From Nemertoderma westbladi (lineage: Eukaryota > Xenacoelomorpha > Nemertodermatida > Nemertodermatidae): a stretch of 59,493 nucleotides of DNA. Below, in pieces: positions 1 to 12,400 of this stretch. A model generated the notes under the pieces. That model saw nothing but the letters and a program-made list of their open reading frames with translations, ran no database searches and was not told the origin of the DNA. Location of the stretch: NCBI GenBank assembly GCA_032718475.1, contig JAUCBJ010003235.1:1-59493 (forward strand). Reading direction: 5' to 3'. The position numbers and the translations under genes were made by a program. How positions within the stretch are numbered: the first letter of the stretch is position 1; every line of letters starts with the position of its first letter.

Positions 1-3000
1 GATTTGCCAAACAGCGAATTATTGAGCAATTTCGCGACAGCTGTTTCAATATAACTTTTTGCCAGTCGCCTTTGATTAATATTAAAATCGATGTAATTTT
101 TAAATACAAATTCTTGTTGAAAAGAATATAATTTATGTAGTTTAGTAACAATTAATCCATGTTTTATATAAAATTTTAACAGTTTCAAATGTAAATGATA
201 AAACTCTTTATCAAATTGTGTCAGCATGAGTTTTGGTATAGACATTCTATATTTACGGGAGGTATCTCTTTGTATCGACAAGTTATTAAATTGTTCCCGC
301 ATATAAGGTGAAAGCATTGATTCATTTATACTTAAATGCTCGGGGGCTAACGGTAATTGTAATGTTTGATCGTGAATAGCCTTGGGATAATTTAAATCAC
401 ATATTAAAAAATATCCAGTAGATCCCTCAATGTCTAAATCTACCAAGTACTCGATTAGTTTTTCTGGTATTGCATTCTCTAAATGTTTAATACTTACTTC
501 TTTGAATTGTGAGGTGGGTAGTTTTTTACTTAAATTCCCAGAATATAAAGAGTTGAAATCAATATTAAAAATATGGCATTCTTCCTTAGTAGAATCATAT
601 GTACTTGTACCTGGTATATTTGATTCTATATAATGTTTTCGACAAAATGAAACACCACCCCTAATTGATTTTTCAAAATCTCTATATGTCTGATAATCCT
701 TTATTAATTCTATTTTACATTTATTATATTTTAGCGCGCAATCATAGGTAAATGACGCGATACTGCAGTAAAAAACCGCTTCTAAATCGTAATTTTGTTT
801 ACAAACATTCCTAAAATTCTCAAATATATCGGCAAGCAAACAAACATCGAGTTTTAAATAGGCTAAAAGATAATCTTTGAGATTCACACAGTCGAATTCT
901 ACCCATGATATTCCCGCAAACCTATAATCTTCAATTGTGCATGTTTTTTGACTTAAGTTACTAAAAAAATTATTTATAGACGGCAAACCAGTATCATTAA
1001 ATTTATTTATATCTGTCAAGTACTCGTATGGAAATACTCCTTTCCGTTTAATCGTTGAGTTATTCAAGTTTGGATAAAAATATTTCATTTCTTGTAGAGT
1101 AATAGGTAAAATTGAGCTTATATCATGACTGGCTACATCCTTTGTTGAACACTCAACTAAATTACTTAAAGAAAAGCTTAAAAATTGATATGTGTCTAAG
1201 AAACGTAACTCAATTTTCTTAGAAGTGTTTTTAATTGGGATAAAGGCACTCAGTGAAATATATCGTTCTGTATTTCTCGGTATAACCTTTATATCCCAAT
1301 CAGTGTATTTCTTATCTCTAAATCCGCTTTGTAATATACAATGTATATCATAGTTGTTGGAATTGTGTCCGCAAAGTACATACAGGTATCGCTTCAATGA
1401 TAAACTTCGGTTACAACTATTACAGGCTGCCGCAATATATTTACCTGTAATATGTGAATGGTGTCTGTTTTTCCCAACATTATTATTTAAAGTAACATTA
1501 CAATAAAAACAAAATTTTGCTTGTTCAAAATTTACAAAATCAATATTAGTAAATGACATGGTTTTATGAGTGTATATGTCTGTCCAACAACATAATTCAG
1601 TTAAATCAAAATATAATGAATCTAAGAAATCTTGAATACAATTATTATTATTTGTCTTTACAAATGTTTTCAAATGACATTTTGGAGCATCAATTAATTC
1701 AGTATTGGGAACAATTAAATAACTCACAGCACACGGTATATGCTCCTGTATAATTTGATTATTAACTGACGGTTGTAAGATACATTCTATATCAAAGTAG
1801 GTGACAAACAATGGGGATAAGGTTCTATCTAAATTTGTAAAACTAATGTGTGTTCTTTTTTTATTAGGTAGTTTCTCACGCTGACTTCTTCCTTGGTAGC
1901 ATGCAAGACGGTGTTGATGAAGAACTTCCGCTCGAAAAAAATGAGCCAAACACCTTTCGCAATATTTCCTATTTTGGATATGAAGAGCTTTCGTATTCAG
2001 CAATCGATTCAAGTTAGTTATGCAAACATAATGATTCTGTTTAGGTACATTGTTATTTTTTACTACAAGTAATATATTTAATAACTGTTTATCAGGTGTA
2101 ATTTTACTAAACGGGGGTTGTCTTAATATAGATACGGGGGTGCGTTTGTTGTCGTTATTCCAACATAATAAATTAATTATATATTTTGAATTTTGTTTTT
2201 CAAAAAGTTTAATAGCTAACTGCCACTGCGTTGGATAATCTTTGTTCCCATTGTCAAAAATGAAATGACTCATATAATTTTTGTACGATGAAGTACGATA
2301 TTTGTGATCTTTCACTTTGCTACTAAATTTTGCGGATATAATTGCCCATTTAAAACAGTTATTATCAGCCGATTGTACATTTATAACACATCGTTTAACT
2401 GATAAAGCCTTAGGTAATTCCATATATCCATGCCCCTTATATAGTAACGAGCTACACTTAGATTCAGCTAATTTAATTTCAACCCTTAATAAAGATTTAA
2501 TACGCCACCCCGAACCACGTGTGTTAAAGATGGCTATTTTTTGTAATATATTTTCCAGAACATACTCAAACCATGTGTCAAAACTTTGCGGCGAATCTAC
2601 AGTATTAATAGCACCACCGGAAGAATTAAAATAAAAGGTTTCCAATTGCTCACCTTCTGAAAAATGTGATCTGTACATTAATTCATTTAGACCTAACCAC
2701 AGTCTAAGAACATTCATTTCTTTCAATCTGTCTAATATTAACTGAAGAATATTACCTCGAATTTGTGTTACTGCTGTTTCTACATCGGGATAATCTCTAG
2801 AAGTTGGGAGGTCGTGGACATAAATTTCAAGACGATTATCGTGAGCTTCTTGTTCCCGCGTAAAAATTGTTGCGCATGTGCCAAGAGCCACCCTTAAGTT
2901 TTTTTTGGATATTATATTTTTACGTTGCGGAAATGTACGCTTTCTTGTGTAGTAACATTTCAAGTGACAATCGTGTCGTAGATAATCGTCATATGTATAC

Positions 3001-3218
3001 TCTTTATTACAGGTAGAACAAGTCAATTGATAGGTGCGGAACTGCATTTCTTTACAACCAGTAGTCGTTTCATGTCGTTTACAAATTTCGCTGCATGAAG
3101 TCACGACATGACACTTTAAACAAGAATAACTTTCAAAATGTGACCGTAGGTGGCGTAAATAATTATGTCTAGTTACATTCATATGACAGAATGAACAACA
3201 TATTGTTATTTTATCCAT
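1..3218 (-). CDS. Polinton/Maverick (adintovirus-like) protein-primed family B DNA polymerase, C-terminus cut by window edge
   Basis: The minus-strand frame from ATG at 3218 is open without a stop to the left edge (1072 codons). Three C2H2/C4-like zinc fingers lie in the first ~100 residues. An Endo VII-like Cys/His insert (HHSHITGKYIAAACNSCN) lies near residues 565-605. The 3'-5' exonuclease motifs are present: ExoI YFDIEC (D476, E478), ExoII NNYD (D624), ExoIII YLKLD (Y787, D791). Polymerase motif A is NIDFNSLYS (D887) and motif B is KLLNNSLFGK, ending at residue 1072. Motif C lies outside the window. This layout is typical of PolB from Polintons/Mavericks and adintoviruses, which replicate linear DNA by protein priming (family knowledge). 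No frameshift or stop is seen, so the copy is young or under selection. Capsid, integrase and ATPase genes are not in view, so whether the element is complete is unknown. Confidence 0.9.
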   Translation of the reverse strand, partial: MDKITICCSFCHMNVTRHNYLRHLRSHFESYSCLKCHVVTSCSEICKRHETTTGCKEMQFRTYQLTCSTCNKEYTYDDYLRHDCHLKCYYTRKRTFPQRKNIISKKNLRVALGTCATIFTREQEAHDNRLEIYVHDLPTSRDYPDVETAVTQIRGNILQLILDRLKEMNVLRLWLGLNELMYRSHFSEGEQLETFYFNSSGGAINTVDSPQSFDTWFEYVLENILQKIAIFNTRGSGWRIKSLLRVEIKLAESKCSSLLYKGHGYMELPKALSVKRCVINVQSADNNCFKWAIISAKFSSKVKDHKYRTSSYKNYMSHFIFDNGNKDYPTQWQLAIKLFEKQNSKYIINLLCWNNDNKRTPVSILRQPPFSKITPDKQLLNILLVVKNNNVPKQNHYVCITNLNRLLNTKALHIQNRKYCERCLAHFFRAEVLHQHRLACYQGRSQREKLPNKKRTHISFTNLDRTLSPLFVTYFDIECILQPSVNNQIIQEHIPCAVSYLIVPNTELIDAPKCHLKTFVKTNNNNCIQDFLDSLYFDLTELCCWTDIYTHKTMSFTNIDFVNFEQAKFCFYCNVTLNNNVGKNRHHSHITGKYIAAACNSCNRSLSLKRYLYVLCGHNSNNYDIHCILQSGFRDKKYTDWDIKVIPRNTERYISLSAFIPIKNTSKKIELRFLDTYQFLSFSLSNLVECSTKDVASHDISSILPITLQEMKYFYPNLNNSTIKRKGVFPYEYLTDINKFNDTGLPSINNFFSNLSQKTCTIEDYRFAGISWVEFDCVNLKDYLLAYLKLDVCLLADIFENFRNVCKQNYDLEAVFYCSIASFTYDCALKYNKCKIELIKDYQTYRDFEKSIRGGVSFCRKHYIESNIPGTSTYDSTKEECHIFNIDFNSLYSGNLSKKLPTSQFKEVSIKHLENAIPEKLIEYLVDLDIEGSTGYFLICDLNYPKAIHDQTLQLPLAPEHLSINESMLSPYMREQFNNLSIQRDTSRKYRMSIPKLMLTQFDKEFYHLHLKLLKFYIKHGLIVTKLHKLYSFQQEFVFKNYIDFNINQRRLAKSYIETAVAKLLNNSLFGK

Positions 3219-3401
3219 GTTGAAGTTTGTTTAGATAAATAATAATAATAATAAAATATCTCCAAAGATTAAAATAAAATGAAATGAAATGTTATTGACT
3301 ACATCTAAACATTTATATGCTAGCGAGGGAAATAATTTTAAATCAATCACCAAACACATATGACTATTGGAAACCGCAAAGAGTTTAACTTATGATTAGG
3401 C

Positions 3402-4466
3402 TTACATGTTAGGATAATAATCTGGTTTCCATGGAGAATTAGTAACAGGCTCTACTAGAACTGGGTTACTGACGACTTTCTGTTTCTTTGCAGGTGATGC
3501 GTTGGTAAATTTACTCGATGATCTTGGCTTCCGAGGTAATATTTCAGGAAAGACCTGTTGCGGTTGAGTGCAACTCTCTTCAACATCCGGATTAGGTGAT
3601 GGGATCTCTACGAACGCTTTAGGTTTATCCAAAAGGACAAAACCGTCAACATGGGCTTCAGTAAGAGAAACGCCATCCAGCGATTCTTTGAGAAAACTAA
3701 TATGGGCTTTATCATTCAAGTAATGCAACTCGATAGAATTTCCGCCGACACCTACTTCAGTAGAATTATCGGTGTTGGTGATAATAATTTTTTTATTATT
3801 GGTTTTAATCATTTTGAGACGGTCTGATAATTGAATGATATTTTTATCAAAAAGATGCTTGTCTGTTTCATCGACTTGGTTGTCCCACTCTCGCAACAAA
3901 ACGGTTAGTTCCTGTTTTGACAAATTGAAACCCGTATAATAGTTAAAACCAACACTATCAGTGTATCTGAGGCTGATTTTCCATAAGCCAACATAGTTGG
4001 TTCCTTTAAAAGCTGTTACAAATCCAATAAACTCTGGATTTGATAATTCAATGTAGAATTGATCGCTAATAATCTCTAGCGGTGGAGAGAGAAATTGCAA
4101 TAATTTCCCTCTGTATTGAATTAGAACTTCAGTAAAAGCTTTATTGAGAACTTTACATTTGCCTTGTTTCTGAACGTAAACATCACCCGATGTGGGGTTG
4201 ATGGAAATATTCAAATTTCCCCGCGCAAAACGAAGAGTGGGATATATCCTACCTGGTATAATTGCTGGTCTGGATTGATGTTGGTTGTTGTTGGTTGTTT
4301 CTAGAATGTCTAACAAATAGCGGGTATCTTGATGGGAAAAACAAATTGATTCGTTGTCCTCCTGAGATTCCACAATAAAATACTTGCTGTGAACGACGGT
4401 ACAAGTATATTTATTGTAAGTAAATTTCCAGCTATTTGCTGCTCCGGTTTTTTGCGTTAAGGCCAT
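3402..4466 (-). CDS. Unknown protein of the Polinton-like element (354 aa)
   Basis: An intact 354-codon frame from ATG at 4466 lies on the same strand as the polymerase and ends 183 bp before its start, so both probably belong to one mobile element. I do not recognise the family. The first ~250 residues look like a mixed, beta-rich globular domain (many alternating hydrophobic stretches, e.g. WKFTYNKYTCTVVHSKYFIV). The C-terminal ~60 residues are low-complexity, Pro/Ser-rich and basic (PRKPRSSSK, PAKKQKVV), like a nuclear-localisation or nucleic-acid-binding tail. No signal peptide or membrane segment is evident. Its base composition matches the polymerase. It could be a DNA-binding accessory or virion protein; this is inference from position only. 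Confidence 0.7.
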   Translation of the reverse strand: MALTQKTGAANSWKFTYNKYTCTVVHSKYFIVESQEDNESICFSHQDTRYLLDILETTNNNQHQSRPAIIPGRIYPTLRFARGNLNISINPTSGDVYVQKQGKCKVLNKAFTEVLIQYRGKLLQFLSPPLEIISDQFYIELSNPEFIGFVTAFKGTNYVGLWKISLRYTDSVGFNYYTGFNLSKQELTVLLREWDNQVDETDKHLFDKNIIQLSDRLKMIKTNNKKIIITNTDNSTEVGVGGNSIELHYLNDKAHISFLKESLDGVSLTEAHVDGFVLLDKPKAFVEIPSPNPDVEESCTQPQQVFPEILPRKPRSSSKFTNASPAKKQKVVSNPVLVEPVTNSPWKPDYYPNM

Positions 4467-4567
4467 AATAATAATAATAATAATAAATACGAAAAATATT
4501 ACAAGTGATAAATTTTAAACCGTATCGCTGTAATAAATTGACACCATAGTTCTCACTCTAAAATTGA

Positions 4568-4731
4568 GTTGGTCGGAAAACGACTCCAGAGAAAAATGAT
4601 GCTGAGTTCGACATTAGGTATCGACTCAAAAACAAAAATTGAGTGAGACACATAGCTCAGATTTTCGTTTTTAGGTCGATACCCAATGCTGGAATCAGTA
4701 TCATTTTATGCGGTGTCGTTTTCCGACCAAC
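4568..4731. repeat. Imperfect 76-bp inverted repeat (hairpin) upstream of the Polinton-like ORFs
   Basis: Left arm 4568-4643 and right arm 4656-4731 are imperfect reverse complements around a 12-nt spacer. The outermost 17 bp (GTTGGTCGGAAAACGAC) match exactly. It sits about 100 bp upstream of the start of the unknown ORF. It may be a small MITE, or a structured promoter/origin of the viral-like element. No target-site duplication was recognised. Confidence 0.75.
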
Positions 4732-5618
4732 GAATATACAACGAGTAAGATAATGTATAAATTATTAAGGAAATAACACAATGTCAGAGTGAGAGCAAAA
4801 AAATTAGATATGGTATCAATATATTACCATGAAGAAGATTACAAGTGATGAATTTTATTAAAAACATTCACTTATATATATAAAAATTTGCGATGTGGCA
4901 TAGTCAACGAAGAAGAGATGGTTCGTGTCATAATCATCGATGAATAAGAAAAGAGATGGAGTGCAACGTGGATGAATGGTTGTTTGCATGGATAGGAAAT
5001 ACGTGAAAGAATATGAATCATAGGGTTGTGTGTGTAATAATCAATAATTATTATAATAAAAAACGCACAGTATAATGTTAGCGGTGGAAGCCTTTCAATA
5101 TGGCACAGATGCTGCGGGATCGGTTAGCTTGAGTAACTACTATGGAAATGTTGTTCGTATACGTGTAGCTGGAACGTGGCGGAATTTCAACACGTATCAT
5201 AATAGCGTTGGACTACTGGTAGGCAGGCGGCTTGGTTGGTTGGATTGATTGGTTTGGCGACAGCCGTCGAGGAGTAGCCGTGGCTAGCGGTGGTGGTGAG
5301 TTGGCAATCGATATATAATATAATAGCGTAGTGGGGGCTAGCCATGCATCGCGAAGTTAGGTTACGCGAAGATGAATATGCGATGGTTGGTTGATGCAAC
5401 AACGCGAATCAATACTCACGGGTGGTAACAGTTGTCGAGTAAGGCAGGCATCGCGAGGTTAGGCTACGCGTAGGTGATAAGCAACGATTGGTTGAAGGCA
5501 ACAATACTGTTGGTGACAGATTGTCATTAAACATCGCGATTTAGCACCTTTTTAATAGCCCTCCGAGATGCAGCCCGTAGCCCAAGCTAGGGAGGAGTTG
5601 TGTGAGATCTATGCTTCT
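4732..5618. other. Non-coding stretch with a locally duplicated segment
   Basis: No supported gene. A ~23-bp motif beginning GCATCGCGA is repeated at 5346-5368 and 5448-5470 with divergent flanks, which suggests an old ~100-bp tandem duplication. The small minus ORF at 5187-5402 falls in this duplication and has no recognisable product. Confidence 0.5.
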
Positions 5619-6290
5619 CCTACTACTAGTAGCCAGTAGTTGTAGTAGTCAGTAGCCAGTAGTTGTAGTAGTCAGTAGCCAGTAGTTGTAGTAGTCAGTA
5701 GCCAGTAGTTGTAGTAGCCAGTAGTTGTAGTAGTCAGTAGCCAGTAGTTGTAGTAGTCAGTAGCCAGTAGTTGTAGTAGCCAGTAGTTCTAGTAGTCAGT
5801 AGCCAGTAGTTGTAGTAGTCAGTAGCCAGTAGTTGTAGTAGTCAGTAGCCAGTAGTTGTAGTAGTCAGTAGCCAGTAGTTGTAGTAGCCAGTAGTTCTAG
5901 TAGTCAGTAGCCAGTAGTTGTAGTAGTCAGTAGCCAGTAGTTGTAGTAGCCAGTAGTTGTAGTAGCCAGTAGTTCTAGTAGTCAGTAGCCAGTAGTTGTA
6001 GTAGTCAGTAGCCAGTAGTTGTAGTAGCCAGTAGTTGTAGTAGTCAGTAGCCAGTAGTTGTAGTAGTCAGTAGCCAGTAGTTGTAGTAGTCAGTAGCCAG
6101 TAGTTGTAGTAGCCAGTAGTTCTAGTAGTCAGTAGCCAGTAGTTGTAGTAGTCAGTAGCCAGTAGTTGTAGTAGTCAGTAGCCAGTAGTTGTAGTAGTCA
6201 GTAGCCAGTAGTTGTAGTAGCCAGTAGTTGTAGTAGTCAGTAGCCAGTAGTTGTAGTAGCCAGTAGTTGTAGTAGTCAGTAGCCAGTAGC
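5619..6290. repeat. Minisatellite, 23-bp unit with 16-bp variants (AGTAGCCAGTAGTTGT type)
   Basis: About 30 units built from TAGTAGTCAGTAGCCAGTAG plus TTG, interspersed with a 16-bp short form lacking GTCAGTA. The core is TAG/AGT-rich, like the (TAG)n tail of the LINE ending near 55990, and a scrap of that LINE follows directly at 6328. An origin by expansion of a LINE tail is possible (inference). Confidence 0.95.
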
Positions 6291-6327
6291 TTTTTTTTCT
6301 TACAGTTATCAAGTCTTACGACTTGCT

Positions 6328-6390
6328 AACCAATTCTCTGGATGGCACATTCACTAGAATGCTACGTCGGGTCCATGGTATCAAGTATTA
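6328..6390 (+). mobile_element. Short fragment of the RTE-like LINE
   Basis: About 60 bp beginning CTAACCAATTCTCTGGATGG match the RT C-terminal part of the LINE copies at 8866-8935 and 55575-55640 with a few substitutions. It is a truncated scrap with no coding capacity. Confidence 0.75.
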
Positions 6391-6459
6391 TATTACTATG
6401 CTCCAGTTATAATATGTGTGACGCAATAAGTTAATGGTTATTGATATGTTTGTTTGCAG

Positions 6460-9400
6460 TTATTAAGTCGCAGACCCTCTGTTGAATTCCCCCCCTTCTT
6501 ATTCCACGCTTTGGTTCTTGGTATCGTCTGCTCTCTCATTGGTCCATTTGGTGGCTTCTTTGCCAGCGGTTTTAAACGAGCATTTAAAATAAAGGTAGGT
6601 TAATAGTAGCTGTAAGTTTCTGGATGACGACCTAAAGATGGATGCATTAAATTATCGTAGTAGCTCTATGTTTGTTCTTATTTTCTTAAACTTAACTAAT
6701 AAAAAGGTGCGGTTTGTTTTTGGCACAAACAAACATAACATTTAAGTAAAAATGCATGATTTTGTTTACTGTAATAATACTAATAATAAACCAAGTAAAT
6801 ACTCCAACTTGTGTAATATTACAATGAGAATGGGAGCTCCAACAAGGATTGTTCTTATAGATACGAGACTGTAATCTTATATGGTTATTGATTATGCTGA
6901 TGGTTGACCCCCATTTTATATTTGTAGGATTTCGCAGACACTCTACCTGGCCACGGCGGCTTTATGGATCGTTTCGACTGTCAGTATCTTATCGCTACAT
7001 TCGTTAATGTGTACTATTCCAGCTTTATTCGGTAGGTGGCGCTTCATTATTTAAAGTGCTACAATGTCTCAGTCGGTAGGTGGCGCTACATTATTTAATA
7101 TCATACGTGCATGTTTTAGTTGGTAGGTGGCCATTTAAACTGCCTCACCCTAGAAATTACAAATTTACAAATTTACAAATTATAAAACACTGATCTTGTG
7201 CACTGTAGTAATAGACGGAAGAATGGCATTGGCTGATCACATCACCATGGTTCAATATCAATACCCAGAAACACTCTGTGAGACACAGTATCTTAGCCAC
7301 GCGATGTTCTCATAAGAAAGCCGGCGGAGGAAATAGATTAATTTGCCACCATATTTGTTGAAATAAAGAGGTTGCCATTGGTACAAGGTTGTGTGAACGA
7401 ACTTCAGGGCGCTAGCAATAATTGGCTTGCTTTAGGTGGCGGTATGCAAGGTAGAGCTGGGTTTTGGCAATTAGACGCCATCATAAATATTGTTTACCTT
7501 AATAATTGCTTATAGCTGCTGTGTGGCATATAGCCTGGTCACAGACGTAACATCACTACACCCCGGCGGAATATAGTGTCGTTATTCAGTGTACAGGTAC
7601 CTGCCCCCCCCCCCCCCCCCCCCCCACCCAAAAATAAAATTTCTACATATCTTAATGTGATTTGCATGAAATTTGAAACAGAGATAGTTTCACCTCCCGA
7701 CCACTGACTGGGTGAGCCAGAACTTTTATTTTTGCAGGGTATTGCCTGATAACTTTATAGAAGTAAAAGTGTCTGAGTCTGTACTCCCAGATATTCCCAT
7801 TGGCGATATCTCCTTTGCAGAAGTGAAGGCTGCTGCAAAGAGCATTAAGACCAATCGTGCCAATGGAGTAGATGGTGTTCCCCCTGAGGTCTTTAAAATA
7901 CCTGAGTGTTTAAAGCTCATCTATCCCATCATAGTAGACATGTACCGAACAACAAGAGTCCCACAAGAAATGAAAACAAATAAGTTGGTGCCAGTTCCCA
8001 AGAAGGGCAACCTAACACTCTATGGTTCTTTTCGGGGAATCTCATTGATCTCGATTGCTGCAAAGCTATACAATAGGATTCTATTAAATCGCATCAGGGA
8101 TCCCATTGAGAGACTGCTCCGTGGAAATCAGAATGGGTTCCGTAAAGGTCGTGGGACCATGGCGCCCATTTTGGCACTTTCATTATATGGGATTCCTGAT
8201 TAAATTATTGCAGCAATCAGATCAGTATACGATGGTTCGACAACATTTGTGTCTACTGTTGATGGTGACACAGAACCATTTGAAGTGTTATGGGGCGTCC
8301 TCCAGGGAGACACACTTGCACCATTCTTGTTCATAATTGTGGTTGACTATGTTCTACAGCTATGTCCTTAGATCATCATAATGATGATGGGGTGATGATA
8401 ACTCCACCTACTGGCTCCAGAAGTCGAGGAAATCCTGCCAAGTACCTAACTGATCTAGACTTTGCTGATGACTTAGGAGTACTCTCAGAATCACTTGAAG
8501 GAGCTCAACGGCTCCTCAGCTCATTAGAACATGCTGCTTCTAGTGTTGGTCTTTTTATTAACTCCAGAAAGACCAAAATTTTGACAGTTAACTTAGAAAG
8601 TTCTCAGCAAGTCTCTGATCGGATGAGCATAAGCTCAAAGGATGGTATGCTTGAGCATGTGGACGACTTCTGTTACCTGGGATCATGGATCCGGAAGTCA
8701 GGTGAGGACCTTCGAATACGTAAGGGAAAGGCATGGGCAGCCTTGAATAGGCTTTCCAGGATTTGGAAGTCACCGAGAATTAATCGGAAACAAGGTCCGA
8801 TTATTTAGAGCAGCAGTAGTTCCAGTACTCCTCTATGGGAGTCCATGCTGGGCTCTAACTGCTGAGGACACCAAATCTCTGGATGGCACATTCACAAGAA
8901 TGCTACGCCGGGTTCATTGTGTCAAGTACAATGCACACATCTCCAACCAGACACTATATAACATTGGAGGTGTCTCATTGGTTCCCCCAAGCTTGACACT
9001 AGAACAAAATCGCCTCCGCTTTGCAGGACATTGCTTTCGCCGTGAGGACCAGCCAGTGCATAATCTTGTACTTTGGCAGCCTCATGGAGTGAATACGCAT
9101 GGTGAACAGCCCATGAATATTTTGAGACGCATCTTAAAGGACACTGGCCTTGAAGATGCGGATGATCTACCAAATGGGCCACAATCTCGGGTACCAGAGG
9201 CAAATTAACTTGTTAAATTCGGCAACGGAAAAGCAAAATCATTGCATATTCAATGAATAATTTATTGTAAACATACTAAGAGTTATCTTACCGCCCTTTG
9301 CTCTAATACTTGAGAAATGGATTTAAATTTATTTGGAACCAAAAATAGTGACATTCCAGTACATTCAAATGACATAAAATAATTATATATTAATATGAAG

Positions 9401-12400
9401 AAGGCGCACTATTAAAAATAACAAAAGTAACAAATGCTGTGGGACACCCTGTGGCCTGTACTTTGCGTTGGGAAATTAATTTTGAGTGTAAAATAGAATT
9501 GATAATAAATTACTTTCTGTTGGTCTGATTAACATTTACTTACCACCCTCAGCGCTACTTCGCCGCAGAAGCTATGGCAACAGTTGCTACGGCAACCCAC
9601 AGAAAGTCAGCTGTTTATATACAATAAACTCGAAGAACACCTTCGTGTGAGGGGACTTACATGACGTCACGGATTATTTACCTAGGACATCACTCTTTGT
9701 TGCCTAGTAACATAATGGGTATGGTGGATACTCGACAAATCATTGGTTGTTTACATTTACTTTCACTTTATACTGAACAATTTTTTGATTTAAATACTAA
9801 TAATCATTTGGCTTATATGCTTTATATGCCATACATTAAACCTCCACTTGGAACCTGGGAACTACCAATGGGAACCTGGGAAATACCAATAGAAACCTGG
9901 GAACTACCAATGGGAACCTGGGAACTACCAATTGAAACATGGGAACTACCAATAGAACCTGGGAACTACCAATGGGAACCTGGGAACTGCCAATAGAAAC
10001 CTGGGAAAAATGTGAACCTGGGAACTACCAATAGAAACCTGGGAACTACCAATAGAAACCTGGGAACTACCAATAGAAACCTGGAAACTATCAATGGGAA
10101 CCTGGGAACTACCAATAGAAACTGGGAACTACCAATAGAAACCTGGGAACTACCAATATAAACCTGGGAACTACCAATGGGAACCTGGGAACTACCAATA
10201 GAAACCTGGGAACTACCAATAGAAACCTGGGAACTACCAATAGAAACCTGGGAACTACCAATGGGAACCTGGGAACTACCAATGGGAACCTGGGAACTAC
10301 CAATAGAAATATGGGAACTACCAATATAAACCTGGGAACTACCAATAGAAACCTGGGAACTACCAATGGGAACCTGGGAACTACCAATAGAAATATGGGA
10401 ACTACCAATAGATACCTGGGAACTACCAATGGGAACCTGGGAACTACCAATGGGAACATGGGAACTACCAATGGGAACATGGGAACTACCAATATAAACC
10501 TGGGAACTACTAATAGATACCTGGAAACTACCAATGGGAACCTGGGAACTACCAATAGAAACCTGGGAACTACCAATAGAAACCTGGGAACTACCAATAG
10601 AAACCTGGGAACTACCAATGGGAACCTGGGAACTACCAATAGAAACCTGGGAACTACAAATAGAAACCCGGGAACTACCAATGGGAACATGGGAACTACC
10701 AATGGGAACATGGGAACTACCAATATAAACCTGGGAACTACCAATAGAAACCTGGGAACTACCAATAGAAACCTGGGAACTACCAATAGAAACCTGGGAA
10801 CTACCAATAGAAACCTGGGAACTACCGATAGAAACCTGGGAACTACCAATGGGAACATGGGAACTACCAATATAAACCTGGGAACTACTAATAGAAACCT
10901 GGAAACTACCAATGGGAACCTGGGAACTACCAATAGAAACCTGGGAACTACCAATAGAAACCTGGGAACTACCAATAGAAACCTGGGAACTACCAATAGA
11001 AACCTGGGAACTACCAATAGAAACCTGGGAACTACCAATAGAAACCTGGGAACTACCAATAGAAACCTGGGAACTACCAATAGAAACCTGGGAACTACCA
11101 ATGGGAACCTGGGAACTACCTATGGGAACTACCAATAGAAACCTGGGAACTACCTATGGGAACCTAGGAACTACCAATGGGAACCTGGGAATTACCTATG
11201 GGAACCTGGGAACTACCAATAGAAACCTGGGAACTACCAATAGAAACCTGGGAACTACCAATGGGAACCTGGGAACTACCTATGGGAACTACCAATAGAA
11301 ACCTGGGAACTACCTATGGGGACCTGGGAACTACCAATGGGAACCTGGGAATTACCTATGGGAACATGGGAACTACCAATATAAACCTGGGAACTACTAA
11401 TAGATACCTGGAAACTACCAATGGGAACCTGGGAACTACCAATAGAAACCTGGGAACTACCAATAGAAACCTGGGAACTACCAATAGAAACCTGGGAACT
11501 ACCAATGGGAACCTGGGAACTACCAACAGAAACCTGGGAACTACAAATAGAAACCCGGGAACTACCAATGGGAACATGGGAACTACCAATGGGAACATGG
11601 GAACTACCAATGGGAACATGGGAACTACCAGTATAAACCTGGGAACTACCAATAGAAACCTGGGAACTACCAATAGAAGCCTGGGAACTACCAATAGAAA
11701 CCTGGGAACTACCAATAGAAACCTGGGAACTACCAATAGAAACCTGGGAACTACCAATGGGAACATGGGAACTACCAATATAAACCTGGGAACTACCAAT
11801 AGAAACCTGGGAACTACCAATAGAAACCTGGGAACTACCAATAGAAACCTGGGAACTACCAATAGAAACCTGGGAACTACCAATAGAAACCTGGGAACTA
11901 CCAATGGGAACCTGGGAACTACCTATGGGAACTACGAATAGAAACCTGGGAACTACCTATGGGAACCTGGGAACTACCAATGGGAACATGGGAACTACCA
12001 ATGGGAACATGGGAACTACCAATATAAACCTGGGAACTACCAATAGAAACCTGGGAACTACCAATAGAAACCTGGGAACTACCAATAGAAACCTGGGAAC
12101 TACCAATAGAAACCTGGGAACTACCAATAGAAACCTGGGAACTACCAATGGGAACATGGGAACTACCAATATAAACCTGGGAACTACTAATAGAAACCTG
12201 GAAACTACCAATGGGAACCTGGGAACTACCAATAGAAACCTGGGAACTACCAATAGAAACCTGAGAACTACCAATAGAAACCTGGGAACTACCAATGGGA
12301 ACATGGGAACTACCAATATAAACCTGGGAACTACCAATAGAAACCTGGGAACTACCAATAGAAACCTGGGAACTACCAATAGAAACCTGGGAACTACCAA

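Noticed and set aside
5187-5402. 71-aa minus ORF
   Set aside because: Falls in a locally duplicated non-coding segment with no homology.
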